From Bacillus sp. ISL-7 (GTDB lineage: Bacteria; Bacillota; Bacilli; Bacillales_B; DSM-18226): 64,000 bases of DNA. Shown here one piece after another: positions 8,715 through 17,895 of the stretch; within the stretch, counting starts at the first letter, position 1; the number at the start of each line of letters is the position of its first letter. A model generated the notes under the pieces. The model was not told the DNA's origin and did no database searches. It saw only the letters and a program-made list of their open reading frames with translations. Position numbers and translations under genes: made by a program. The DNA lies in NCBI RefSeq assembly GCF_018613065.1, contig NZ_JAGGQW010000056.1, positions 62,001 to 126,000 of the forward strand, written 5' to 3'.

Positions 8715-9392
8715 ATGAAAAACAATTACATGAAAAAATTAGTTGTAGCTTGTGTAGCTACATTTGCACTTATAGGTTTACAAATTAATACGGCCGAGGC
8801 TATTACCCAATCTCCAGTTGTAAAAGGAGATAGCCCTTGGGAACTAGGACAACAATATGGATTAGACACTAATAATATAGAACAAGTTAATAATCAACCG
8901 AACGATTGGGTTTATATTGAAGAAATGTTGCAAAATCCTGATCAACCGAAAGTAAAAGCAATAAAATCATCAAAACCTGAAATAGAAACGCCAGAAAAAA
9001 AACAAGAGGAACCAGCAGTGTCAATATCAAATAAAGAGAAAGATTTATTTGCCAGATTAGTAGAGGCTGAAGCAAAAGGTGAATCTTATGAAGGAAAAGT
9101 TGCAGTTGCGACTGTTGTATTGAATCGAGTTGATTCTCCTCATTTCCCAAATACAGTGACCGCTGTAATTAAACAAGTAGTAGGCAATAGCTATGCCTTT
9201 TCTCCGGTTCAAAATGGTGAAATTAAAAAGCCAGCATCAGATGAGTCGAAACGAGCAGTCGAAGAAGCATTAACGAGGGCTGATCGTTTAAATAATTGCA
9301 TTTATTTTTATAACCCGGAAATTGCAACGGATGATTGGATTCGTACGCGTGAAGTAGTAAAGACGATTGGTGATCATGTATTTGCAAAATAA
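8715..9392 (+). CDS. SleB/CwlJ-type cell-wall hydrolase (YkvT-like)
   Basis: A 225-residue exported protein. Residues 1-29 form a signal peptide ending near NTAEA. A degenerate LysM-like segment (VVKGDSPWELGQQYGLDTNNIEQVN) follows, then a Glu/Lys/Pro-rich linker. From about residue 107 comes the Hydrolase_2 domain: LFARLVEAEAKGESYEGKVAVATVVLNR, with the catalytic Glu in EAEA, and later SYAFSPVQNG. Relatives cleave cortex or vegetative peptidoglycan; this one, like B. subtilis YkvT, has an added N-terminal binding region. The ribosome site AGGAGG fixes the start. Confidence 0.85.
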   Translation: MKNNYMKKLVVACVATFALIGLQINTAEAITQSPVVKGDSPWELGQQYGLDTNNIEQVNNQPNDWVYIEEMLQNPDQPKVKAIKSSKPEIETPEKKQEEPAVSISNKEKDLFARLVEAEAKGESYEGKVAVATVVLNRVDSPHFPNTVTAVIKQVVGNSYAFSPVQNGEIKKPASDESKRAVEEALTRADRLNNCIYFYNPEIATDDWIRTREVVKTIGDHVFAK

Positions 9393-9544
9393 TGAATCAA
9401 GAGCCGTAGATGACGGCTCTTTTTGCTTAAAAAAAACGTACTGCCTATACTGCCTATACTGCCTCCAATTACTGTTTTGCCACCCATGCCCATTCCTCTT
9501 CGGTCTTCAACGTTTGCGCTTTGCCGTCTTCCCTTCCATTTCAT
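9374..9544 (-). pseudogene. N-terminal remnant of a YpfJ-type neutral zinc metallopeptidase
   Basis: ATG at 9544 has a perfect site (GGAGGC, 6 bases upstream). The first residues, MKWKGRRQSANVEDRRGMG, match the highly conserved start of the YpfJ/KPN_02809 zinc metallopeptidase family. After a GGSIGSIGS stretch, encoded by three copies of GGCAGTATA-like sequence, the similarity stops and the frame ends 56 residues in. Full-length members are near 290 residues and carry an HExxH motif, which is absent. It runs into the terminator and 3' end of the convergent hydrolase gene, so the rest of the gene has been deleted. Confidence 0.7.
9401..9424 (+). terminator. Terminator of the cell-wall hydrolase gene
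   Basis: AGAGCCGT-AGATG-ACGGCTCTTTTT, 8 bases after the stop codon. Confidence 0.85.
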
Positions 9545-9688
9545 TGTTATGCCTCCTCCAAAATATGGAGAAAGAATAATTAACCAATTTACTATTACCA
9601 TAATGGTATACCCACAATAGAGATGATTAATATTGTATATCTTCTGGAAATTATCAACTTTAAAAATAAATAATAACAAATTTTAATA

Positions 9689-9717
9689 TTGACAATTATC
9701 AGATAATAAGTGAGAAT
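9689..9717 (+). promoter_or_regulatory. Candidate promoter of the LacI-family gene
   Basis: TTGACA, 17 bases, then GAGAAT (4 of 6 to consensus), about 36 bases before the start. The spacer holds an inverted repeat ATTATC-A-GATAAT that could be an autoregulatory operator. Confidence 0.5.
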
Positions 9718-9752
9718 GAACGCGTGTACATTATAAGTTTAGAGGTGATATT

Positions 9753-10793
9753 TTGGCTAACCGGAAAGATGTTGCAAAATTAGCCGGCGTTTCTGAAGCC
9801 ACCGTTTCACGAGTATTTAATAATATCGGTCCCTTACGTGAAGAAACAAAACAAAAGGTTTTGCAAGCCGCCCAACAACTGAACTACCACCCTAATGCCA
9901 TTGCCCAAAGCTTTGCACGAGGGAAAAGTAACAACATTGGGGTCATTGTTCCATATTTTCAAAGAGTAAACTTGATGACTACCCATTATTTTTCGGAACT
10001 TTTAAGTGGAATTGGAGCGAAGCTTGGTGAGTTTGGATATGGTTTGCTACTTTTATTTCAATCCCCTGATGAGCCGAAAGATTATGTGAAGCTTTTTCAT
10101 ACCCAGAAGGTAGATGGATGCATCATCCTAGGTTCCAAGGATGTTTCTGGTGAAGTGGAAGCACTTGAAAATTTACACCAATTGCAACTCCCCTATTGTC
10201 TTGTGAATCAAACTTTTTCGGGCTATCCCTTTCATTCCATTGACGCAGAACATTTTGATGGTAGTTTACAAGCCGTATCCTCTCTGCTAATGAATGGGAA
10301 TGAACAAATAATCTTTTTAAATGGACCAAATGAATTTTCAAATAGTATCGATCGATTACACGGTTATGAAACTGCCCTTTTGAATGCGGGTATTCCCTAC
10401 AATCCTCAGTTCGTTTTTCAAGGGAATTATAGCCGTAAAAGTGGTTTTCAAGCGGCTGCCGGTATAGCTTCTTTGCTGCCAGAAATCCATGCTATTTTTG
10501 CCGGGAATGATCGAATGGCTATTGGTCTTATGCAGGGTTTAGGTGAACAAGGCTACCAGGCAGGTCGTGATTATGCTCTCATTGGGTATGATAACTCTGA
10601 AATTTCAAGGATGACTTCCCCGCCACTTAGCACCGTTCATGTACCGCTTTTTGATATGGGGCAAATGGCAGCTGAAAAAGTTCTCCAATTGATCACTCAA
10701 GGTACCATGTCAGAAATTAATGAACGATTGCCAATTACCTTTATAGAACGGGCATCTTCACAACTTAAGACAACTTACACCAAACAATCTTAA
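9753..10793 (+). CDS. LacI family transcriptional regulator
   Basis: A 346-residue repressor. The HTH is RKDVAKLAGVSEATVSRVFN at the extreme N terminus, followed by the hinge helix region HPNAIAQSFARG and a periplasmic-binding-protein-like ligand domain ending with the typical PPLSTVHVP segment. The start is TTG, with AGAGGTG 6 bases upstream. It precedes, on the same strand, genes for two Gfo/Idh/MocA dehydrogenases and a ThuA-like protein, so it probably controls them in response to a sugar. Confidence 0.9.
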   Translation: MANRKDVAKLAGVSEATVSRVFNNIGPLREETKQKVLQAAQQLNYHPNAIAQSFARGKSNNIGVIVPYFQRVNLMTTHYFSELLSGIGAKLGEFGYGLLLLFQSPDEPKDYVKLFHTQKVDGCIILGSKDVSGEVEALENLHQLQLPYCLVNQTFSGYPFHSIDAEHFDGSLQAVSSLLMNGNEQIIFLNGPNEFSNSIDRLHGYETALLNAGIPYNPQFVFQGNYSRKSGFQAAAGIASLLPEIHAIFAGNDRMAIGLMQGLGEQGYQAGRDYALIGYDNSEISRMTSPPLSTVHVPLFDMGQMAAEKVLQLITQGTMSEINERLPITFIERASSQLKTTYTKQS

Positions 10794-10851
10794 TAAAAAT
10801 CTATTAATATTTTATACTTTTTAATTCTTAAATAAGAAAAGGAGATTCGTT

Positions 10852-12012
10852 ATGGAAACCGTAAAAATTGGAATGATTGGCTACAAATTTATGGGCAAAG
10901 CCCACAGTCATGCCTATCGAGATCTTCCCCTATTTTTCCCTAAGATCATTCATCCTGAAATGAAGGTGATTTGTGGTCGTGACCATAACGCTGTCGCTGC
11001 TGCAGCTAAGCAATTCGGTTGGGAGGAACACACAACCGACTGGAAAACTCTTTTACAAAGAGAAGATATTGACCTTATCGATATCAATGCACCGAGTGAT
11101 GTACATAAAGAAATAACAATTGCAGCAGCAAAAGCAGGCAAGCATGTTTTTTGCGAAAAACCGTTAGCGCTTACACTTGAGGATTCTAGAGAAATGCTTG
11201 AAGTCGTTGAATCTGCTGGAGTTAAACATATGGTCGGCTTTAACTATCGCTTTGCCCCTGCTGTGATGCTGGCTAAAAAGCTTCTCGACGAAGGTAAGCT
11301 AGGAGAAGTCTATCATTTCCGCGCCTGGTTTTTACAGGATTGGCTCGTAGATCCGAACTTCCCTCTAGCCTGGAGACTGCAAAAAGAAATTGCTGGTTCA
11401 GGGTCTCATGGAGATCTGGGGGCCCATCTTGTCGATTTGGCTCATTATCTAATCGGTGATATTACTGAGGTTATTGGAATGAATGAAACCTTTATTAAAG
11501 AAAGACCAATTCCTTCTCAAATGTCTGGTTTATCTGCTAAAGGCAGCGATAGTGATGAAAAAGGCGAAGTAACGGTTGATGATGCTACCCTATTTTTAGC
11601 CCGTTTTGCTAACGGGGCTTTAGGAAGCTTTGAGGCTACACGATTTGCTACAGGGCATCGCTGTAAGAATTCTTTTGAAATCAACGGCAGTAAAGGAAGC
11701 GTCATCTTTGACTTTGAACGCATGAATGAACTTCAGGTTTATTTTGCTGATGATAGAGATGATGTCCAAGGCTTCCGCCGCGTCTTAGCGACTGACCCTT
11801 CCCACGCTTTTGCGGAAGCATGGTGGCCGCCAGGACATACGATTGGATATGAACATACGTTTATTCACGAAGTAGTTGAACTTATGGCGTCATTCCGTGA
11901 AGATCGCCAGCCCGTTCCAAACTTCCGTGATGGCGTAAAGTGCCAAGAAGTTTTGGAGGCGGTTGATTTATCGATAGAAAAACGTCAATGGATTCGTATA
12001 TCTGAAGTATAA
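10852..12012 (+). CDS. Gfo/Idh/MocA family oxidoreductase
   Basis: A 386-residue NAD(P)-dependent dehydrogenase. It has an N-terminal Rossmann motif, IGMIGYKFMGKAHSHAY, and the family active-site motif EKPLA in HVFCEKPLALT, followed by the C-terminal alpha/beta domain. Family members oxidise or reduce sugars, inositols or their 3-keto forms. It is the first enzyme gene after the LacI regulator and lies directly before the ThuA-like gene. This matches the pairing seen in trehalose/disaccharide oxidation (thuAB) loci. Ribosome site AAGGAG. Confidence 0.88.
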   Translation: METVKIGMIGYKFMGKAHSHAYRDLPLFFPKIIHPEMKVICGRDHNAVAAAAKQFGWEEHTTDWKTLLQREDIDLIDINAPSDVHKEITIAAAKAGKHVFCEKPLALTLEDSREMLEVVESAGVKHMVGFNYRFAPAVMLAKKLLDEGKLGEVYHFRAWFLQDWLVDPNFPLAWRLQKEIAGSGSHGDLGAHLVDLAHYLIGDITEVIGMNETFIKERPIPSQMSGLSAKGSDSDEKGEVTVDDATLFLARFANGALGSFEATRFATGHRCKNSFEINGSKGSVIFDFERMNELQVYFADDRDDVQGFRRVLATDPSHAFAEAWWPPGHTIGYEHTFIHEVVELMASFREDRQPVPNFRDGVKCQEVLEAVDLSIEKRQWIRISEV

Positions 12013-12042
12013 AAAAATAAAAATTAAAGGAGTGCTCTAATT

Positions 12043-12779
12043 ATGAAAAAAAGGCATTAATCGTCTGGGGCGGATGGGATGGCCATCAACCAGATCAGGT
12101 AGCAGAAATCTTTAGAGGGATACTTGAGGAAGAAAACTTTCAAGTTGAGGTTTCCAATACATTTGACGCTTATGCAGACACGGAAAAGCTGAAATCCTTA
12201 GATCTAATTATTCCCCACTGGACAATGGGTAAGATTGAAAATAAATATGCCTTAAATATTTCCGAAGCGGTTATAGCTGGTGTTGGTTTAGCAGGGTGCC
12301 ACGGCGGAATGTGTGACTCCTTCCGCAATAATGTCGATTGGCAATTCATGACAGGCGGGAACTGGGTAGCACATCCTGGAAATGATGGTGTGGAATATAT
12401 GGTAAACATCAAGCATTCTACAAGTCCGTTATTAGAGGGCATCTCCGATTTTAAAGTTGTCAGTGAGCAGTATTACCTTCATTTTGATCCAGCCGTTGAA
12501 GTGTTAGCGACCACTCGCTTCCCAGTTGTTCACGGTCCTCATGCTGCAAATAAAGCCGTTGATATGCCTGTTGTTTGGACAAAACGCTGGGGTCTTGGAA
12601 ATGTTTTTTATAGTTCATTAGGACACCAAGCTAATGTCATTACAATGCCAGAAGTAACACTTATTATGCGCCGCGGATTTTTATGGGCTGCGGAAGGAAA
12701 GAAACGGGCCGAAGGTGTGGATGTAGCCGCTCTTTATGGGAATGGCCGTGTTTATACAGGTATGGGAGACAGTCAATAA
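12043..12779 (+). pseudogene. ThuA-like protein, frameshifted at an A7 tract in codons 2-4
   Basis: AAAGGAG and ATG 12043 are well placed, but ATG is followed by seven A and the frame ends at codon 6. Adding one A gives MKKKALIVWGGWDGHQPDQ and then an unbroken frame to 12779 (about 245 residues, full length for ThuA). That frame includes GCHGGMCDSF, GGNWVAHPG and the C-terminal VFYSSLGHQ. No alternative start with a ribosome site exists in the long frame before ATG 12225. ThuA proteins have an amidotransferase-like fold and act with Gfo/Idh enzymes on keto-sugars. Sequencing error, real mutation and transcript slippage on the A-run are all possible. Confidence 0.8.
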
Positions 12780-12828
12780 TAATTAGATTTATACAATGAC
12801 CAAGAATATTAAACCGGAGGAACCAATA

Positions 12829-13926
12829 ATGAGAAGACTTAAAATCGGTATCATTGGATGCGGAAATATTAGTTCTATTTATATGGAAAATTGTCAGAAA
12901 TTCTCCCACCTTGAGCTTGTTGCCTGTGCGGATTTAGATTTACCGCGTGCACAGGCTCAGGCTGAGAAATTTGGGATTCCAAAAGCTTGTTCTGTCGTGG
13001 AACTGCTTTCAGACCCTGAAATTGAACTAGTCATTAATTTAACGATTCCAAAATCTCATGCCCTTGTTTGTATTCAAGCACTCGAAGCAGGAAAACATGT
13101 TTATACGGAAAAACCGCTTGCTGTTACACGCGAGGAAGGTAAGCAAATTCTAGAAACAGCCCAGAAGCATCATCTTTTAGTTGGGAGTGCACCTGACACC
13201 TTCTTGGGTGCTGGTATTCAAACAGCAATCCAAATAATTGAACAAGGAGAAATTGGTGTCCCTGTGGGTGCTTCGGCCTTCATGATTTGCCGTGGACATG
13301 AGCATTGGCACCCAGACCCTGCCTTTTATTATAAGACCGGCGGCGGACCAATGTTTGATATGGGTCCTTATTATTTAACAGCATTAATAGCACTGTTAGG
13401 ACCTATTAACCGAATTACTGGATCCGCTCGTATTAGTTATCCAAAACGAACCGTGATTAGTAAACCTAAAGCAGGAACAGAGATTCAAGTCTCTACCCCT
13501 ACCCATCTTTCCGGTGTGATTGATTTTAACTCAGGTGTCATCGGGACAATTACAACCAGCTTTGACGCCTTTGGCGGAACATCGCTGCCACCTATTGAAA
13601 TCTATGGAAGTCAAGGTACAATACTCGTTCCAGATCCTAATACATTTGGCGGTCCTGTTCGAGTAAGAAAACGTGACGAAAAAGAATTTGTAGAGGTCCC
13701 GCTGACTTCTGGGTACGTTCAAAACTGCAGAGGACTGGGTGTCGCAGATATGGCCAAGGCGATCCTCGATGGCGGTAACTATCGAGCCAATGGTGAATTA
13801 GCATACCATGTTCTAGAAGCAATGCACGGACTCCATGAATCATCAGAAAATGGAAAACACTATATCATGGAAAGTACCTGTGACAAACCTGAATCTGTGT
13901 CTGAAGAACTACAGTTTTCTAAGTAA
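12829..13926 (+). CDS. Gfo/Idh/MocA family oxidoreductase
   Basis: 365 residues from ATG 12829, chosen because GGAGG lies 9 bases upstream. Rossmann motif KIGIIGCGNISSIYMEN; active-site motif TEKPLAVT; GGGPMFDMGPYYLTAL in the second domain is typical of the family. It closes the sugar operon and is followed by a terminator. It probably acts on the product of the first dehydrogenase, or on the reverse step, in a keto-sugar route together with the ThuA protein. The substrate is not readable. Confidence 0.87.
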   Translation: MRRLKIGIIGCGNISSIYMENCQKFSHLELVACADLDLPRAQAQAEKFGIPKACSVVELLSDPEIELVINLTIPKSHALVCIQALEAGKHVYTEKPLAVTREEGKQILETAQKHHLLVGSAPDTFLGAGIQTAIQIIEQGEIGVPVGASAFMICRGHEHWHPDPAFYYKTGGGPMFDMGPYYLTALIALLGPINRITGSARISYPKRTVISKPKAGTEIQVSTPTHLSGVIDFNSGVIGTITTSFDAFGGTSLPPIEIYGSQGTILVPDPNTFGGPVRVRKRDEKEFVEVPLTSGYVQNCRGLGVADMAKAILDGGNYRANGELAYHVLEAMHGLHESSENGKHYIMESTCDKPESVSEELQFSK

Positions 13927-13953
13927 TATAGATTACATTATTCATAGATAAAT

Positions 13954-13985
13954 AAGAGTCTCCCTGTGTTTGGGGAGACTCTTTC
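13954..13985 (+). terminator. Terminator of the sugar-oxidation operon
   Basis: AGAGTCTCCC, 7-base loop, GGGGAGACTCTTT. Confidence 0.85.
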
Positions 13986-14055
13986 CTATTTTCTGTGATA
14001 TGGTAATTAAATCCTCTCAGTTTCCTTAAGTAAATTAGTCCCATTGCTGCGTGTT

Positions 14056-14148
14056 TTACTGATTAATTCTCATCCATTCAATAAGTTCCGCGATGGCAAC
14101 CTCAAAATCAACAACTGCCGTACCCGCTACTCTTGGGCTTATCTCCAT
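14056..14148 (-). pseudogene. C-terminal remnant related to the gene at 24112-24417
   Basis: A 30-codon frame ending AVVDFEVAIAELIEWMR plus INQ. This matches the last 30 residues of the protein at 24112 (AAVDFEDAIAELIDWMR plus NNQ), and the DNA is about 85 percent identical over roughly 70 bases by hand alignment. The rest of the gene is missing. The two copies lie on the same strand and flank the whole TOMM/peptidase block. Confidence 0.75.
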
Positions 14149-14162
14149 ATCCCTCACCCGAG

Positions 14163-15962
14163 TTAGGATCCATTACCGATATATCGATCGAAAAAATTTA
14201 CCATTGCCTTATAGGCAGTAATTTTATTTTTTTGTTTGTCAATGGAATGGCCTTCATCTTCAAAGCGAATAAAGTCAACTGCGTGTTCCCGTTCCTTTAG
14301 TTTGTTGACCATTTGCTCAGATTCACTTATGTGTACACGCGGATCGCCCTTCCCGTGAATTACTAATAATGGGGTGGTTATTCGATCTGAATAATTCAAT
14401 GGATCAATTCTATCAAAAAATTCTCCGTCTCTTTCTATTGTTCCATACTCACTCTCCCTGTGCTTCTTACGCCATGGACTTGTTGATTGAAGGAATGTTC
14501 TAAGGCTGGACATTCCCACAATATCAATAGCAGCAGACCAAAGCTGTGGGTAGTGACTGATGGCAGCAAGAACCATAAACCCGCCATAACTCCCGCCCAT
14601 GATCCCGATTTTTTTAGGATCTACGTTCCCATTTGCCTTTAGCCATTCCACTAAAAAAATGAGATCCTTTAAAGCGTCCATTCTTTTTCGGACATCATCC
14701 AAATGTGTAAATGTTTTTCCGTAACCTGTACTTCCTCGAATGTTTGGTGTACACACGGCATAACCCTGGTTTAGTAAATACTGCTGAATTGGGTTGTATA
14801 CCACACGGGCTTGACTCTCAGGCCCGCCATGAATGTATATAACAACAGGATGTTTTTCAGTGGAATCTCTCGGCTTCGCATAAAAGGCAGGAATTTCGAG
14901 GTTATCAAAAGAGCGATAGGATATAAGCTCCGGCTCAACTAATTTATGTTCCAGGACTGGTGAACGGGAAACATAAGTAAGCCTTTCTGCCTGAATGGTG
15001 TTTAGGTCAAGTTCCCATATATCAGAGGGATATGTCGGTCCCTTAAACACATACGCTAATTTTTGGCTATCAGGGGAAAATTTCAGATTTGATATGAGTC
15101 CGATTGGAGTTTTCCACGTATAAAGGTAACTTCGATTTATGTCTAAAAGTACTCCCTTGGAAATTCCCCCCTCATTTATCGAATAAGCTAACAAATTTTT
15201 ATCGCTATTCATTGCCAAATCCTCAAAATCCCACTTACCCAGCTCTAGCCACTCGAGATGTTTGGTTTTTAAATTTATTAGTGCAAGCCCATAGAATTCT
15301 TTGTCTTTATTCGATAATAAATATATATGGTCCGCATCCTTATTAAAATGGGCATCTTTAAAACTTGCTTCCCCTGTATGTTCTGTTATCCAGTTCATAG
15401 CCCCTGTTGAAAGGTCGATTATGCCCAAATCATTATCTAGAGGGGAATTTATTTTCTGGACCAAAATGGATTTACCGTCAGGAGCCCATTTAACCGCTGA
15501 AAATATTCCATCACCAGTATTCAAAAGACGAATATCCAACGATTCCAGATTTTGAATATAGATATCAAAAAAGGCTGGATTACGGCGATTACTCGACCAG
15601 GCAATCCATTTTCCATCTGGCGAGCTTCCGCCATAACGGTGTATATGGTCTGGTGAGTTTGTCAACTCAATTAGTTTTCCTTCTTGCTTAAGTAAGTACA
15701 ATTGCTGATTTTCATTTCCGCCAACATCCATACCAATAATCAAATTAGATTTACCATTTAGATAGCTAATAAAGGTGATTCTTTCTTTTGTAAAGGAAGT
15801 TTGGATAGGCCATCCTTCACACCCTTCCCCTAGATTAAGTTCCCAAACCTGTGGCAAACCAGTATAATCTGCAATAAAGCTTAACTTGTGGCCTATTGGA
15901 TCGTATACTGGATTTTTGGCAAAACGAACATGCAAATACGGTTCTATACCAATGGCAGCCAT
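14163..15962 (-). CDS. S9 family peptidase (prolyl oligopeptidase/acylaminoacyl-peptidase type)
   Basis: About 599 residues. The N-terminal two thirds form a beta-propeller of WD/TolB-like blades (repeated SPDGKWIAWSS, WAPDGKSILV, FSPDSQKLAYVF). The C-terminal alpha/beta hydrolase has HPVVIYIHGGPESQ, the nucleophile Ser in GGSYGG, Asp in GKGDPRV and His in EDEGHS. There is no signal peptide, so it is cytosolic. ATG 15962 is preferred (a GGGGG run 6 bases upstream). Family members cut short peptides. It lies downstream of, and on the same strand as, the TOMM operon, so leader removal or degradation of the product is possible but unproven. Confidence 0.88.
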   Translation of the reverse strand: MAAIGIEPYLHVRFAKNPVYDPIGHKLSFIADYTGLPQVWELNLGEGCEGWPIQTSFTKERITFISYLNGKSNLIIGMDVGGNENQQLYLLKQEGKLIELTNSPDHIHRYGGSSPDGKWIAWSSNRRNPAFFDIYIQNLESLDIRLLNTGDGIFSAVKWAPDGKSILVQKINSPLDNDLGIIDLSTGAMNWITEHTGEASFKDAHFNKDADHIYLLSNKDKEFYGLALINLKTKHLEWLELGKWDFEDLAMNSDKNLLAYSINEGGISKGVLLDINRSYLYTWKTPIGLISNLKFSPDSQKLAYVFKGPTYPSDIWELDLNTIQAERLTYVSRSPVLEHKLVEPELISYRSFDNLEIPAFYAKPRDSTEKHPVVIYIHGGPESQARVVYNPIQQYLLNQGYAVCTPNIRGSTGYGKTFTHLDDVRKRMDALKDLIFLVEWLKANGNVDPKKIGIMGGSYGGFMVLAAISHYPQLWSAAIDIVGMSSLRTFLQSTSPWRKKHRESEYGTIERDGEFFDRIDPLNYSDRITTPLLVIHGKGDPRVHISESEQMVNKLKEREHAVDFIRFEDEGHSIDKQKNKITAYKAMVNFFDRYIGNGS

Positions 15963-16161
15963 AAACATCCCCCCATCCAATTAAGGCATTTTTTGAATCA
16001 CTCAGGAGAATATGAAAAGGTGTCTTTAAGAAAGATTCATGAACATCTTTTATCAGAATCATAAAGTTAAGACAGTGTTTTATCCCTTCCTGATAGAAAT
16101 GTTCAAATCCACTCGAAGCAATTGGGAAAGCCTTCACCCATTCATTGGAAGTGAAGGCATC

Positions 16162-16284
16162 TTAATATAAATCCTCATGAATACTTCCCTTTCTCGCTTC
16201 TGGACTAAACTCATTTTTTGAAACCATAGGATTATCTGGAACATCATGAAGTTCTTCCTCACTAACCTTAGAACTAAAGTAAAC
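16162..16284 (-). other. 40-codon open stretch in the same frame as SagB, beyond its stops
   Basis: After the SagB stop the same frame reads TAG GAT TAA TAG and then 40 open codons (VYFSSKVSEEELHDV...EARKGSIHEDLY) before TAA. There is no ATG except one 20 codons in, and no ribosome site. The composition looks coding (acidic, balanced). It may be a remnant of a gene between SagB and the peptidase, or a lost extension. I do not recognise it. Confidence 0.35.
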
Positions 16285-16293
16285 CTATTAATC

Positions 16294-17871
16294 CTAACTA
16301 TGCAAGCTTCCCTTTAACCAAGGACGATGTCGATAGGGACCAATTGGAATTTGGATTAGACTAGTTTTTCCTAGTGGTTCCATCTTGTAAATCTGATCAC
16401 TCAAGTTTCCATCAAAACCGAGGAGTGGGTGCCCCCCCATTCCAAGGGCTGACGCCGCTAACAATAATCGTTGTACTAGCATGCCTGCTTCCATTTGTTG
16501 GATCCGGTATCCTCTGTAACCCAGTGCCGTTCTGAATGATTCCCTGTCTCCTGCCACATGTAAGCAGAGAGGTATTTGGAGCAAATTCACATTATCTAGA
16601 GACATTCCGGATTGCAATTGAAGTCGATAATCACCGAGATCCACCATTCGTAACGCATGAGCAGCACTGTCATAATGATAGGCACCATTTGAAATACCTT
16701 CAACATTATATAAACAGCCATACAGTGAAACACGAGGCACGTTCTTCCTATGTGCTTCATCCAAATCATTACGATACGAGAAGGATGCGGTCGCCTCCTG
16801 CATTAGTGTTGCCAATTGAGGTTGACTTACCTTTCCTAAAACAAAATCCATGTCTGGAGAAAATCGCTTGCTGCAGACCGACGCTAGATCATATGACAAC
16901 CGATTCACGTGAGGCAGCTCTTCCGAATGACCGTTACCATTCAAACTCTCTTTCGTCTCGATCAGCCGAAACGCTTGTGTTGAATCAAGCATGGAGGCTT
17001 CATTCAGCATTGTTAACATTGGATACTCTTTAACCCTCCGTGACCGGATGTAATGATGGGGCTGAATCGCTGTTAACTCTCGGCACAATTCGGCGGCAGA
17101 GACAAAACCTTCTTTTTCACTCCCGGCAGTAGACCAAATGGTAGGTTCTACTGAAAGCGGGATAACCGCATAAACACTCTCGTCCTGTTCGGAAAGCCCA
17201 ACAAGATGGTTCATGGCCCGATCTAGAAACTGAAAGTAAACCCCTGATGCAAAGCCAAAACGTTTTGCTACTTCCAGTAGCTGCCCAATTACCACTCCGG
17301 CATCCAACCCTTGCAGACGGTAAGAAAAGTTATTGTATTTAAAGAAATTTTTCCAAAACATGGTTGACACAAATACAGTTCCAAAGCAGGCAGATATATC
17401 ACAGCGGTTACCAAGAGCACGGGCGATATAGGAATCGAAATTTCCTTCTCGCAACAATACCAAGCGGTGATGGGCCACATCATAATGGTACATCCCAACA
17501 GGCGAATCCTCTACCTTAAGATAAATGTATAATTCGTTTGGATACAGTGCCCCGCCGGAAGGAGCAAACCGCCGAAACGACTGTACTAGATTCGCCGTTT
17601 TATCCTTGGAACCCATGGGAAAGACTGACTGGCTAACTTGAGTAAGGCCGTATACATACCAGAGGAAATGACCGACTTTACGAAGATCAGGCTTTGCGGG
17701 CTGTTCTTGTCCTTCAAGTGTCAGCGGTACTTCTAGAGAAAATGGTACCACAGGTAAGCCACTGTAGAGCTTATAAGAAAGTGGCGCATCTTCCCAATCC
17801 ACTTCCCAGTTAGGCACACTTGCCTTATCAATGTCAAAATGCAGATTGTGTAAAAACTCCTCTAGACTCAT
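16294..17871 (-). CDS. SagB-type TOMM dehydrogenase (tandem nitroreductase domains)
   Basis: 525 residues. It has the SagB/ThcOx opening FLWYVYGLTQ, RRFAPSGGALYPNELYIYL and YHYDVAHHRL. A second, similar half follows (AYHYDSAAHALRMV, YRGYRIQQMEAGMLVQRLLLAASALGMGG), so two nitroreductase-like halves are fused. SagB enzymes use FMN to oxidise azolines in the precursor to thiazoles/oxazoles. It lies 24 bases after the YcaO gene with a ribosome site GGAGG, as third gene of the modification operon. Its GC content is clearly above that of flanking genes. Confidence 0.88.
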   Translation of the reverse strand: MSLEEFLHNLHFDIDKASVPNWEVDWEDAPLSYKLYSGLPVVPFSLEVPLTLEGQEQPAKPDLRKVGHFLWYVYGLTQVSQSVFPMGSKDKTANLVQSFRRFAPSGGALYPNELYIYLKVEDSPVGMYHYDVAHHRLVLLREGNFDSYIARALGNRCDISACFGTVFVSTMFWKNFFKYNNFSYRLQGLDAGVVIGQLLEVAKRFGFASGVYFQFLDRAMNHLVGLSEQDESVYAVIPLSVEPTIWSTAGSEKEGFVSAAELCRELTAIQPHHYIRSRRVKEYPMLTMLNEASMLDSTQAFRLIETKESLNGNGHSEELPHVNRLSYDLASVCSKRFSPDMDFVLGKVSQPQLATLMQEATASFSYRNDLDEAHRKNVPRVSLYGCLYNVEGISNGAYHYDSAAHALRMVDLGDYRLQLQSGMSLDNVNLLQIPLCLHVAGDRESFRTALGYRGYRIQQMEAGMLVQRLLLAASALGMGGHPLLGFDGNLSDQIYKMEPLGKTSLIQIPIGPYRHRPWLKGSLHS

Positions 17872-17895
17872 CCTCCTTGCCTCCTAGTTCGCCTC

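Noticed and set aside
13190..13201. GTGCACCTGACACC resembling the dispersed palindrome
   Set aside because: Lies within a conserved part of the dehydrogenase coding sequence (SAPDTFLG), no second arm; chance similarity.
15835..16137. 100-codon minus-strand frame across the peptidase start
   Set aside because: Overlaps the S9 peptidase N terminus in another frame, no ribosome site; the peptidase family match is decisive.
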